Below, in pieces: positions 22,638 through 36,100 of a stretch of 64,000 bases of DNA. The stretch comes from Euglena gracilis. Its lineage: Eukaryota; Euglenida; Euglenophyceae; Euglenales. The notes below the pieces were generated by a model. That model made no database searches, was not told where the DNA came from, and saw only the letters and a list, made by a program, of their open reading frames with translations. The stretch is from the NCBI GenBank assembly GCA_039621445.1, contig CP154957.1, positions 31,266,399 through 31,330,398 on the forward strand. Direction: 5' to 3'. The translations under genes were made by a program, and so were the position numbers. Position 1 is the stretch's first letter, and each line of letters begins with the position of its first letter.

Positions 22638-23712
22638 CTGCGGAGGTGAGCGAGTGGACAACGCCAGCTGCCTGGCAGTCGACCCGTCCAAGCACCTCTG
22701 GTCAGCCATGCCCTTGGGTCCAGCATCGCCCTGCATCGCCCTGCATCGCCTTTGAAGCCCTTGGTGGTGTACCTCCTGTACCTGCATCCACGCAGATACC
22801 TCATCCAGAGCATCCACTGCAGAATCTGCATCAACTTCATCCACTTTTTTCCACTTTGCCCACTTTTGGTCATTTACCCGCTAAAATGGCCACAAAAGTC
22901 CAAAAAAAAAAATGACCACAAAAAACCCAAAAAGCAGCCAAAATGACCTAAAATATCTTGAAATAACCAAAAATAGCCCAAAAACGCCAACAATGTCCAA
23001 ACAAAATAACCAACTATATAAATTTTCATATACAACTACCCAAAATAACAAAATGTCATAAAATGGCCAAAAAAAAACGCCATAAATGTGCTCATATTGA
23101 CCCAAATTAGCCCAACATTTGCCCAAATCAATGCAAAAATATCCCCCAGATTAGCAAAAAAAAATCCAAAATGGCCAAAATGGGTGTGACGTTGGAGCCG
23201 TTTTCAGGATGTTGAATCATCCTGAAAACGGCCGAATTCTTCAAAATACACAAAAAAAAATGCCAGCATCGCCCAGCATCATCAGAGGTGCTTGGACCCG
23301 CCTCCAAAAACAGTAGTAATACAGCCTCCACGGCAATGACCTCAGTGCACGCGGGAAAACAGCCACTTGCAAACTTCTGTTCCCACTCAAACAGCATATA
23401 GGGAAGAGTTGTGGAAACCCTTGTCCCCCAGAGGGGAAAATAGCACTTTGATGGCTGCTGCGGAGTTCATTATTGCGTACTTGCGCTGTTTGAAAGCACT
23501 CCAATGAAGCAAACCAGGCCAACCACCTATTTGCATGCTTTTCCAGAATTGGACGCTGCTGCCGAACATCCATCTGTCAACACAATAATTATTTTATGGC
23601 TGATTTATGTGGAGCTAGGACTTCGGCAAATTGGGCTGGACACAACAGCACAGATATATTGCCGGCGGGCAGCCATAGGCAGTCACCATCACGGCGAAGG
23701 TCACTTGTGAGG
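22638..23712. other. Spacer between the actin-like and transporter genes
   Basis: A CAG at 22640-22638 (minus strand, CTCCGCAG) lies 23 nt upstream of the actin-like ATG and is a candidate spliced-leader acceptor. From about 22860 to 23180 the DNA is a degenerate GGCCAAAA/AAAATGGCC array. The rest shows nothing recognisable. Confidence 0.5.
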
Positions 23713-24297
23713 CTAGTGGGTCAGAGCCTCGGGCTCGGGCCCGAGGGGGGCAGTGGCGGGATGGCAGGCGGGGGACGGGCACTTGTCGCTGTGCCCGGCG
23801 TCTCGCGACGCACACTCCCCGTCCTCCTCCTCCGGGCCCAGCGACGCCTCGAGGAGGGCGTCGGCCCGGGAGTGGGCGCCGTCCCGGGCAACGCCCTTCG
23901 TCTCCGGCACCACGAACCACACGAAGAGGAACGCGCCGGCGCAGATGGCACCGTACGTGCCGAAGACCTGTGGGGGGGGGGGGGAGGGGTGGTACGGGAC
24001 ACCGGCATGACTGGCTTGCGAAGCAGGCCCAATCCCAGCCGGCAGTGGCCGGGAAACCATCAGCTAAAGGGGAGGAGGGAAGTCAAGGGAGTCAAGGGAG
24101 GTCGTGGTGTTTGTTCGGAAAAGCCATTTTCGACACTCCTCTTTCGACCCAACCTGCACTCAGGCGGCGCATCTCGCACATCTGCTTTTTTTTGTCGATG
24201 TGTGCATTTGTGCAAATCGACATTTTTTACAATTTCCTTGAAGCGCCGAAAGTACCTGGTGAAACATATATATATATATATATATATATACGTATAA

Positions 24298-24354
<57 letters not shown>

Positions 24355-27300
24355 TACATACATATATATATATATATCAATATATGAGGTTCACACCTCA
24401 CGATACAGGTTAGGAAACACAAAGGTCTCAAAGTTCTCATCCTGACGAGATGTGTGAAACATCTGGAGCGGACAGGCTGGTGTTGTTGTCTGTGAAACAG
24501 GTGGGTTGTACACCCTGGCATTTTGATATGTCTGTGTTGCCTTTAACTGCAGGTGATGCACACCTGGTTGAATGGGACCGACTTGCCAACATTTGGGCAA
24601 CGTGATGTGATGGTAAATTAGGCGACGATTGTGGCATAAAAAACTTTCCAGAACTCTGCTGCTATCAGACGGATCAAAATGTGTGTCTGGCGATGGAACA
24701 CTCACGTGACAAGAGGGTCGATGCGCAAATGCGCACACCAACCACATTTGTATTTTGTGTAAATGGTTGGTGTGCGCATTTGTGCACATCAACCATTTGT
24801 GTATTTGTAGATGGTGGGGCAAAAGCGGAAAAACGATTCCCGACCGAAGAAACGGGAAGCTTACACGCACGTAATTATCAAATTCTGGAAGTTGTTGTTT
24901 TTTAAGAAAAGCAACCTTGGGGGGGTTACGTGTCATCAATTTCCCGCGCAATTTCCAAACTGATGGCGCAAAACGATCGGTTGTACGGGTTGGAGATAAG
25001 ACATGCAAACTTGCCCTTGGAGAGGACAAACTTTCTCCTGTCATACAGTGTGTTCTGCTGTACGTTTCACATAATATAAAAACCAGAATTTCGTCACCTC
25101 GCAATGTCTTCAAAAGTTTTGTGCCCACAATGGTCTGTGTGCGCAAGTGCACACATCAACCGTTAAGGATGAAGAGCACTGCCTTCTTGGAGGTCAAACA
25201 AAGGACATTTACAAGCCACCATTCTTTATCACACATTGCAATCGGTACCAATTCAAAATCCTTGGACAAACTTTCCTTCTATATTCAAGCAAAGGCAGGT
25301 GTTCTGTTTCGTGTGGTGATATAAAAAATGTGAGCATATTTCTCAAATTTCACGTGGTTGATGTGCGCAAATACACACATCAACCATTCACGCAATTGTG
25401 TACACCAACCTCATTTGAATTTTGTGCAAATGGTTGGTGTGCGCATTTGCGCACATTTTTTCCACCACTTATTTATTTGTATGTGGTTGATGTCCGCATT
25501 TGATGCCTCGTTTTTTCCTCAGAAAACATGCAGCATACCAGTTTTTGTCCACAATATCATGGTGTTAAATCCCATTACTTTCACACAACCCAACCAGGTG
25601 TGAACATTAAATATTCTCTCCCTCCAAAACAATGAGTTTTATGGCAACATTTAAGACGCTCCCATTTTCCATTGTTTCCATGGACCAGTAGCTTGCCCGT
25701 CCCCCCAGTCTGCCGTCCCGGTTGTGGGGGATAACAATGCCACCTCGGCGGATGCTGCTCAACCGGGGGGTTATTGATGGCCTTGTGGATGCTTAAGTGC
25801 GACCCCCTATCATCACCTGATGAGACTGGTGCAGCAAAACGCAAGCCAGGGGGCAAGTGGCAAGGGTTTTCAATGGCCACCCCTTGCCCAAGCAGCGCCA
25901 TTGCACGTGTGCCAGGACGTGCTAGTAGTGGGACACCCACTGGAGGTCTACAGTCTCCACATGGACCTGGACGTGTCACTGGGCCAGAATCGACCGTAAA
26001 ACATCCCCATGGTTGAGGAGAGTGTTTGGCAACTGAGTAAGTTGCACACCGAAGGAGCCATTGCAGGTGGCGTTTGGCGTCGTGTTTGGTATGTTCTGTT
26101 TGAAATTTTGCTAATGTGATCGGTGTGCGCAAATGCGCACATGGTCATGGTGTGCCCATTTTGCACCCCGACAACGTCCATCTTTACGCACATGATCGGT
26201 GTTTGAAAGTGTGCAAACGCCGACCACGTGCGCATTTGCGCAAACCGACCACTTTTTTATTCGGCCTGGCACTGATACATTGTTTTTCAGTGCATTTCTG
26301 TCTGTTTTTTCGGTGCTAAGCTGTGTTGTAAGCTCTTACAGTTGTTTTTGTTTCAAAAAGCTCTCGGCAGCGAGGTCCGTTCACGTTCCAGATATTTGAT
26401 CGCATCCCAGGTCGGTTTGCGCAAATGCGCACATGTGGTCGATGTGCGCATTTGCGCAAACCCACCTCATCTTCTGTCCAAAAATCACGGTATTTGTCAC
26501 ATCACCGTCAGCCGTGTAAATTCCCAGGAATTTGTGGCCGTTCTTTGGGGGAACTGTACAATGGTCGATGTGTGAAAAGTGTAATTTGTGTGATCCCCTC
26601 TCTCATTTCATCACGATACAAATTGGCCGGGCACATCCCCACTTCAAGTTCGGTGGGGACTCGCGACCCTCCCCTCCCCTTCAAACCACTTTCCCTTCAC
26701 CCTGTATGGGCCTTCACAAAATCCCCAGGCATGCCGTCCTTTCTGCATCCTTGGCCGGCGGTGTGATTGGACCCACCCTAGCCCCCGCCCCCCCGTCCTT
26801 GTTCCCTGAGCTCCGGCAAGCGTACAAAAACACAAGTCTGAGGCCGGCAAAAACAAGAAAGTACGTCAAAACCCCCGGAGGGAGTCGGCCAGGGTCGCCA
26901 ACAGCCGGCGAGGAGAGAGCCGCATCGCACAAAAAGGGAGGAGGCGGTACCGAGGTTTTGGTGCTTTTGTCGGTATTTTTTCACTTTGGGGGGTGTAGGT
27001 CCGGGGTTTTCGTGGCATGCCGACCACCAAAACAACTAAAAACACGGAATTCGCGGGACCGCTGGGGCCAAAATGCAGATAAGGATTGGGTTCATGCTTC
27101 TTTTCAAGGAAGGTCACACCCCCTATGGGCTGGCAGGTGGGTTGGTAAATAGATGACTCAGTTCTTGATGTAAATGCTGTGTTTTCTAAGCAACATGTAT
27201 TTGGTCAAAAGCCGTGTGCTTTTACCTCGCCGAACTCTGTGTCCTTCAACGCCCAATTCAGGACGAAGTTAGGATCTACCACTCGCTCCCGGGAGGTGCA

Positions 27301-30033
27301 AAACTTCAGAACAACAATCGATGAAGCGTGACTGAATTTGGTGGTGGCCACCGCTGTTGGTCTGATGAACAGAGCTTTCATCAAGGGGGATTTGGCATTC
27401 TGCAATTCATACGAGGCGATAAAGGGTCCTAGGGAGCCCATCCCCCCTCCCCTGGGGGATCCTTAAGGCATAGCCTGCAACTTAGGCGGCACATCTCGCA
27501 CTTTTTTTGGTCGATTTGCGCATTTGCGCAAACCGACCAATTTTTTTGATTTTGGCACCGGCAAAGCAAGGGGTGAGAGGGAGAGGGAGCAGGTGGACGA
27601 TGATTATTGTGACTTGTGTATTATTTAATTAATCATAATTGTGACATAATTTGATGCTTCCATTCATCGGACAACAGAACATTATGGTTTTCGGATGACT
27701 TTTTGTATCAACCACCTCCGGAGTTTCCAAAAAGATATTTTTTTTCACATTTTTCCTTGTGAATGAGGCCAAAGTTATTTGGACAAACCTTTTCGGCCTT
27801 CCCCCTGCAAAAAACTTACAGACACATCCAGCTTTAGGGCACTGCAAAGTTATTTAGTTTAACATCAATTCTGCTCCCCCTTCCCCAGTGATGTGATCCC
27901 GAGCAACCTCTGGGGTCCGGGGTCTGGAAGAGGCACACCGCCGCTGGGGAGAGGGCCTCGCGGAGGACGGGGAAGCTCAGGCACACGGTGACGTTGGCCA
28001 GCCAGTTCGTCATCCAGGCCGCCCCGATGCCCAGCGACCGCCGGGGCAGCGGGAACACCTGCGGAGGAGGTGGCGGATGGCCCCCAGCAGGGGCTTTTTT
28101 AAGACCGGGGGGGGGGGGGGGGGGGGTCAGCACCCCACCCCCCCCCCCCCTGGGGGGGGGGGGGTCCCGGGGGACCCACCCACTTTTGCCTGAAAGTGGC
28201 CAAAATGCTAAAAATAGCACCGTTTTCAAAATTTTCGGCACCTTCGGCGCCAAAAATGACATACCCACCTCCCCAGATAGAACAGGGTTGGATTTGGCCG
28301 ACTTGTTGGAGACCTTGGCAACAGATAAAAACCACTTCGGGGTTGCCGAGGGCCACCGAAAACAAAAGGAGTAAACCGCAGAAAACATGCACAATTTTGC
28401 ACACCTCTGCCGCAATGATGAAGGGCAGTGGTCCCAGAGACAGCGAGAACATCACCCGGAAGAGCAGCATGCTGCTCGCAGGGCGGCCCTGACCGGATTC
28501 CTTTGGGAGGTGTGCCTGCGTTTGTGGCATGTTTGTGTCAGGCAATCGAAGCAGGAAACCAGTCCTCAAGGAGACTCCAATTACTTCCTAATCCGCGATC
28601 GGCAGGAGGACGATCAAACGGGAAATGATGCAAACTCCACGGCAGCTGCCTTTTGCGAAAAGCGCATTCTGAGTTCATTTGGAAATTGGTTGGGCATAGG
28701 TTGAGCATTTCATGGGCAAGCTTGGGTGTATGTTCCAAACCCTGAGAGGTCGGACGGCCGCTCTGGTGACCACAAGCGACCCACGACGGCGCCAGCCACG
28801 CGTCCTGCGAGGCAGAAGCACCCTTACGAACCGCGACAGCTTGTGAAAGAAAACTTCCTTTCAGCTTGTTCCGTTTTAAATGGTCGTCGGTGGACAGTGC
28901 TGGCATATGCATCCCCCCCCACTTGTGTTGGCGCACACATTCCATTGGGCACCTGCCACAATTCCGGAACGGTGGAGGCCGCCAGCAGCGCGTGGGCCAC
29001 CGCCATCCCCGTGATGCCAAACAGCGCCAGCGGGCGACGGCAGCGACGGGTGCGCCAAACTCGGGTCGCGGTTCAAAGGGTGTTCACTGGCAAACGTCCA
29101 CAAACCCAGCCAGGATTTGCACCATTAGATGTCTGTGAGACTGAGAGACAGCCGGCTTGATAGGCTCTGGATGGTTGCCGGCGGAATTCAGGAGGTGTCT
29201 GACGCTGCCATTCTGCGCTGAAAGTCTTCACACGGTTCTCCTCCGAAAGCCCCCAGCGGACCGGTGGCTGGCCGCCGGCCCACGCGGTCCACCACAGTCA
29301 GGGTGGCGAAGTACACCAGCAGTTGCACGAAGCCCACGCCGGACGTGAGCAGCATCGCCTCTGCGGACGCGTGTTGGCATTTGGTGAAGACAGGGGGGGG
29401 GGAGGGCGGGTTGAGAGGGCGGCCTTCTGGGCAGGTACCCACAGAATCTCACCCCAAAAAGAACCCGCCAATCATCAAAACAGCTGGAAGCCAAAAATGG
29501 ACCACCAAAAGAAAATGCACAACTTCCCTCCCCCAAAGGTGACCTACCCCATTGAGTGAGGGTGGGTGACGGGTTCAGGGGACAACGTGGGCGGGCTCGA
29601 CTGGTGTTGTCATCGAGATGACAATACCAGTGAAAACGGATGGGGTGGGGTAAACCATGCAAGAATGAGCCTAGTGATAGTGACAGTGGTTGAGTTTGAA
29701 ACACAAGAACACACCGCGGTCAGTAAACCCACCCTCCTTGAGGATCATGGCGCTGTAATATATCACAACGTTCACCCCAGCCCCTTGCTGTAGCATGTGC
29801 AGCCCCGCCCCGACTGCCAGCGCATGCCAGAATCCCAGGACCCCTGCCGCATCCTACAAGAAAAAAAACGTGAGGTGCAAGAAACGGGGGAGTGCGGGGT
29901 AAAAAACTTAACCAACCCGGGGCAGTGCTGCTCCACACATGTCATTAAACCACCAGGTTGAACAGGTGGATGTATCAACGATGCACAGGTGAACGACTGC
30001 ATGCACGCACGCACACACGCCCACACACACGCG

Positions 30034-30102
<69 letters not shown>

Positions 30103-33100
30103 ACATACGCACGCACGCACACATGCACACATGCACACACATGTACACACGCACGCACACACACACAAGCGCGCACACGCACATGCAATCGCGCGCATGC
30201 ACGTACTCACACACGCATGCACATAAAATGGACAAACACAAAACTAAATACCAAAGGCAGGACCTGAGGCACCTTGCTCGTCAGGCTGCCACACTCGCTG
30301 TGCCCACTGACATCACACTGCGGCACCGACTCCAGGATGCCGCGGCGGAGGTCGGCGATCTCCCGGTCCACCCACGCGGCCCGGTGGGGGTGAGGGGCGT
30401 ACATCCTCTCCAGGGTGTGCCGCGCCTCCGCCTCCCTGGGGGGCACCGGGCGGGTTGAATGGCGTGGATGAGCCATCCCTCACCCCCAGCCAGCAACGAT
30501 TGGCAGCATCAGAAAAGACGGGGTAGTGAAGACCACCCCCCTCCCCGCAAATGACACCTCCCCATCAGCGACACCCCCATGAAAAAAAATGTGTTAAAAT
30601 TGGCAGGCAGGCTGAATTTAAAAAAAAAAAAAACGGAAAATGAAAGCCTGATCCTCCAAAACTGCAATAAAATTTGCAACATGCAATTGGGGTCCTATTT
30701 TATATCCATCGCAATGGCAGTTTTTGGACATTGGGGATGTCTTGTGGGAAGGGGGGGTGGTACAGGGGTTGGAGGATGGATGGAGCGTCTGTGGGGAGGG
30801 AGGGGGGAGGATGCAACGATGCAACAAGACACCTCAAAGCACGTCATCCAAAAAAATGGGGGAAAATACAAAAATACAGTTGCATGAACATTCCTTTCAA
30901 ACACGAAATTTTGGAAGGAAATCTGGCTGGAAAAAGGTGCTGGCTCCAAAATAAGGTGCTCCCACCAGGGGGAGAGGGCAGAACGGGAAAAGGCCAGGCC
31001 TTCTGGTTGCGGTTACCCGAAAACTGGAAAAAACCCCTTTCAGCCTGGGTTGGGATTTGAATTGACGCCTGGGGGGAGTTCACAGCCATAATGGGAGGAG
31101 GTGCTGGCTCGAAGAAAGGTGCTGGTTGGCTTCCCCTCCACCCCAGGGTGGGGTGCCCTCGGCTGAAGGAATGAAGAAACTCCTTGCTTTCAAGCCACCC
31201 CTGAGTGTACAAATTTCTGCTTGAAAGGGCCTAAACCCGACCCCCCCCCACTTATAACCCCCCCATCCTATAACCAGGTTTTGAATAGTGCTGAGCTCTT
31301 GATAAGCGCGCACCCACCCCTTCATTGACCCCTCCATACATACCGGCACACCCCAGGGAGCTCTTTTGACTGAAATCCATGTGTTTTGTGCCAGAAACAA
31401 GGCGCTGGGGGGTCGAAAAACGCTCGTTTTCGGCGCAAAAACAGTTTCTCTGGGTCCGGGAGGCCCAAAGACATCGTTTCGGGCAAAAAATTTTTTCGAT
31501 TTTTTTCGATTTTTTTGACCCGGTTTTGATCCAAAGTCAATGGGTCGGCGGCCCAAAACGGGGCGCTGGCTGGTCGAAAAACGGTCGTTTTCGGCTCAAA
31601 AAACAGTTTTTCCGGGTCCGGGAGGCCAAAAAAACATCGTTTCGGGCAAAAAAAAATTTTCGATTTTTTTCGACTTTTTTGACCCGGTTTTGACCCAAAG
31701 TCAATGGGTCGGCGGCCCAAAACGGGGCGCTGGCGGGTCGAAAAACGCTCGTGTTCGGCTCAAAAACAGTTTTTCCGGGTCCGGGAGGCCAAAAAACATC
31801 GTTTCGGGCAAAAAAAAATTTTTCGATTTTTTTCGACTTTTTTGACCCGGTTTTGACCCAAAGTCAATGGGTCGGCGGCCCAAAACGGGGCGCTGGCGGG
31901 TCGAAAAACGCTCGTGTTCGGCTCAAAAACAGTTTTTCCGGATCCGGGAGGCCAAAAAACATCGTTTTGGGCAAAAAAAAATTTTTCGATTTTTTTCGAC
32001 TTTTTTGACCCGGTTTTGACCCAAAGTCAATGGGTCGGCGGCCCAAAACGGGGCGCTGGCTGGTCGAAAAACGTTCGTTTTCGGCTCAAAAACAGTTTTT
32101 TTTTTTTTTTTAGGCCAAAAAACATCGTTTCGGGCAAAAAAAATTTTTTCGATTTTTTTCGACTTTTTTGACCCGGTTTTGACCCAAAGTCAATGGGTCG
32201 GCGGCCCAAAACGGGGCGCTGGCGGGTCGAAAAACGCTCGTTTTCGGCTCAAAAACAGTGTTTCCGGGTCCGGGAGGCCAAAAAACATCGTTTCGGGCAA
32301 AAAAAAATTTTTCGATTTTTTTCGACTTTTTTGACCCGGTTTTGACCCAAAGTCAATGGGTCGGCGGCCCAAAACGGGGCGCTGGCGGGTCGAAAAACGC
32401 TCGTTTTCGGCTCAAAAACAGGCTTTCCGAGTCCGGGAGGCCAAAAAACATCGTTTCGGGCAAAAAAAAAATTTTTCGATTTTTTTTCGACTTTTTTGAC
32501 CCGGTTTTGACCCAAAATCAATGGGTCGGCGGCCCAAAACGGGGCGCTGGCGGGTCGAAAAACGCTCGTTTTCGGCTCAAAAACAGTTTTTCCAGGTCCG
32601 GGAGGCCAAAAAACATCGTTTTGGGCAAAAAAAAAATTTTCGATTTTTTTCGACTTTTTTGACCCGGTTTTGACCCAAAGTCAATGGGTCGGCGGCCCAA
32701 AACGGGGCGCTGGCGGGTCGAAAAACGCTCGTGTTCGGCTCAAAAACAGTTTTTCCGGATCCGGGAGGCCAAAAAACATCGTTTTGGGCAAAAAAAAAAT
32801 TTTCGATTTTTTTCGACTTTTTTGACCCGGTTTTGACCCAAAATCAATGGGTCGGCGGCCCAAAACGGGGCGCTGGCGGGTCGAAAAACGCTCGTGTTCG
32901 GCTCAAAAACAGTTTTTTTGGATCCGGGAGGCCAAAAAACATCGTTTTGGGCAAAAAAAATTTTTTCGATTTTTTTCGACTTTTTTGACCCGGTTTTGAC
33001 CCAAAGTCAATGGGTCGGCGGCCCAAAACGGGGCGCTGGCGGGTCGAAAAACGCTCGTTTTCGGCTCAAAAACAGTTTTTCCGGGTCCGGGAGGCCAAAA

Positions 33101-36100
33101 AACATCGTTTCGGGCAAAAAAAAAATTTTTCGATTTTTTTCGACTTTTTTGACCCGGTTTTGACCCAAAGTCAATGGGTCGGCGGCCCAAAACGGGGCGC
33201 TGGCGGGTCGAAAAACGCTCGTTTTCGGCTCAAAAACAGTTTTTCCGGGTCCGGGAGGCCAAAAAACATCGTTTTGGGCAAAAAAAATTTTTTTCGATTT
33301 TTTTCGACTTTTTGGGCCGAAAACGGCTAAATCGAACAGAGGGAAATGTGTACAAAATGGCCTGAAATGCCCAAATTGGCCAAAAAAAACGCCCGTATCT
33401 CGGGCTAGGCGGGGAGTTGCGGGGAAACCAAAATCCCAGTAGATAGAGCGTTCCAAGGGCTTCAATTTAGGTCTCCGGACATTTCCTTTGATTTTGCATC
33501 ATTTTCGAGAAATTTTGAAAACGTTGGTTTTTTGACCCCCCACCCCCCGAAAACGGCCAAGTCGAACAGAGGGAAAAGTGTACAAAACGGCCATCTGCGC
33601 CGAAAACGGCCGTATCTCGGGCCAGGCGGGGAGTTGCGGGGAAATCAAAATACCGGTGGATGGGGCGTTCCAAGGGCTTCAAATTAGGTCACCGGACATT
33701 TCCTTTGATTTGGCTTCATTTTGGAGATATTTTGAAAATTGACATTTTTTGGCCGAAATGGCAGAGTCCAAAGGGGGGGGGGCTCATCCAGGGGGGGGCG
33801 GGTAAATCCTACCGAGTTTGGACCCCTTCGCGCGTGAATAACTCGGGCCTGGCGGGGAGTTGGGGGTCAAACCCAGGTGATTCGGAAACTAGGAATCCAG
33901 TCGCTCGCATCTGAAAAAAAAATTCCGGGAACCGGGCCGGGGTCATGGTGATAATCCGCGGTTTTCACGGTCTACCCAGAGGGGGGGGGGGCCGGGGGAG
34001 GGGGGGGGGGGGGGGTCCGACCCCCCACTTTTCCCTGGTGGTAAGCTTCGCTCTTACTCTAAAGAGATAAGAGCTCAGCGACCCCCCCCCCTACTTATAA
34101 CCCCCCCCTCGGGCCCAACCACTAAACCGTGACTTATAACCCCCCCCCCAGAAGCCACGAGAAGGCAAAGAGAACCGCCAAGGCTGAAACCCCCCCACTT
34201 AAACCCCCACCCACTAAACAGGATCCTATAACCCCCGGGGGGGTTATAAGTGAGGGGGGGGGGGGGTTATGTCTTCTGAAGAAGAAAAAATGCATTACGC
34301 AACATTAAGCGTCATTAAGTGCATGTGTTGAACCAAAAAAATATACGCAAAAGCAAAACAGTTACCTTGCACACGGCGTTATAAGTCACTGCACAATGAA
34401 ATACAAGTGCATTCAACTGGCAATGATCCTGGCAACCTGCTTAATTACCCTCACGGGGGTCCAGCTCTTGGGCTGGCTGGAAAAAAGCTTCAACCTACCC
34501 CCCCCCGTGTTATTGACCCGGGTCAAATTGGGCTAACAGAGCAGGGGGATCATTTTCCCCATACTTGGACTCATATGCCACATAACTAGATAAATCATCC
34601 CAAAAAAAACAACAACAGCAAAAACCGGGTCCAACCATTCCTCACCAGAAGCGTGCTCGTCTGATTGTGAATCATCATACGAAGAAAACATTCTGTGGGA
34701 AAAATTTTCCTCATAGTGCTCCTTGAACCTAGAAAAAAATTTCGGGGGAGTCAGGTCGGGTCGTTGGGCTCAACAGAGCTTACTGCAAACTGCCCACCCG
34801 CAGCCCTGATACTTCCAGATGAGCACCCGGGTTATGGGGGTTATTGGGGGGGGGGGGTGTAATTTGTAGCACAGCGATGCCCTTGTGTGCATTTCCCTCA
34901 GACACAACAACCAATTGAACATCGCGTCGTTCTCTCACCAACGTGACAGACATTCCGGCTGGCACTCCCACTTTTCATTTCCGCCTCACCCTCCAACCTT
35001 CAGGAACACAAGCTCTCCAATGCATGTGGCAATGTGCTGACCGCCGACCTGAAGCCGGGATTCAATCTCTCCCAGGTGGGGTGCCATTCTGGCCTTGCTC
35101 GTGGTGAGAGGTGGGGGCAGGCCCACCACGCACACGACTCCCGCGCATCCACCCCGCACTTCTCCGCAGCCCCCCCCTCCATTCTGCCACAGCCATCCAC
35201 ATCCACCGTGAGGGATTGCTGGCGTCCAGCTGGGGGGCACACCCCGGCGTCCCGGGCCGCCGCAGGCTGCGCAGCAGCAGCCAGCGGGGGGACTCAGGCA
35301 GGAAGCACTGCAGCAGTGGGGCCAGGCTGTGGCGTTGGGGTTGGGCCAGAGCCGGAGGCAGAAAGAGCGTCATCCGACGGAGCATGGGCGGAATAAACAC
35401 ACGGCAAAGCGCCACACCAACGCGACCCAACAACACCCGATGATCGGCGACCCTCGGGAACCACACTCGGCCGGGGGCCGCCACATGGAGTCAGAGGCGG
35501 GGTTGCCAGCCGGCCACAGCCTGGGCAGCATGAGGAAGGAGGGCAGCGCGGCCAGGCCCAGGATCCAGCGCCAACCGCCGGGGACGCCGCCCATGGCAAG
35601 CCCAGCGCCAGGGCTGCGAAGGCCAAGCAAGCGTCAACGATAACGCATTTGTGTGTGTCCAGACCCGAGAAAGAGAGAGCCGACCGCCACATGCCGGTCA
35701 CACCGGAAGTGTCGGGCATGGAAGTGAAGCATCCACCCAAAAGAAAGGTCCTTCGAACGGAAAATACGCCGGAGGCGAGGTGGCCCTGCTCAAAGAGGTA
35801 TGAGGACAGAATGCCGGAGGTCACCGCGAGAGGCGCCACCCCTGCGCACAGAGGGCGTTGGCGGAGAGCCGCTGCCATCGCGTGTCCCTCCACAGTAACG
35901 ATACGGAAGGGCAACGCCGGCCATGCATGCCACGGGCCAGCGCCAGGTGGAAGGCAAGACCCGGGGCCCGCCCACACGGCAGACACACTCGCGACGGGGT
36001 GAGACAAGCAGGGGGCACCTCCGAAGAAGCCGCGGCGGTGCGATGGGACCAGCTCCCCGATGTACTTGTTGACCTCCGAGGAGGAGATGCCGACCCCGAC

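Larger units (their letters stand above)
23968..27938 (-). other. Giant GT-AG intron 13 of the transporter gene
   Basis: A 3.97-kb conventional intron (GCG|GTGTGC...CCACAG|GTCTTC) joining LSPAA to VFGTYGAI. It contains an AT microsatellite and about eleven dispersed GCGCAAATGCGC palindromes. I see no credible exon inside, although minus-strand 27441-27205 encodes a 78-residue protein-like frame of unknown meaning. Confidence 0.85.
30436..35242 (-). other. Giant GT-AG intron 7 of the transporter gene
   Basis: A 4.8-kb conventional intron (CCGGG|GTGTGC...CCCCAG|GGAGGC) joining RRPGTPG to [12 protein letters not shown]. It contains the 163-bp satellite, the two-copy 230-bp repeat, and C/G homopolymer stretches such as 33980-34260. 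I see no exon in it. Confidence 0.85.

Noticed and set aside
25581-26132. 183-residue minus frame inside transporter intron 13
   Set aside because: Composition is ordinary, no family resemblance, and it lies within a well-defined intron with palindromic repeats at its end.
31385-33317. Possible CRISPR array
   Set aside because: Units are contiguous with no unique spacers, the repeat is 163 bp, and the context is a eukaryotic intron.
31322-33465. Series of nearly identical 60-residue frames every 163 bp
   Set aside because: Periodic open frames of a non-coding satellite inside a GT-AG intron. They change frame when homopolymer lengths vary.
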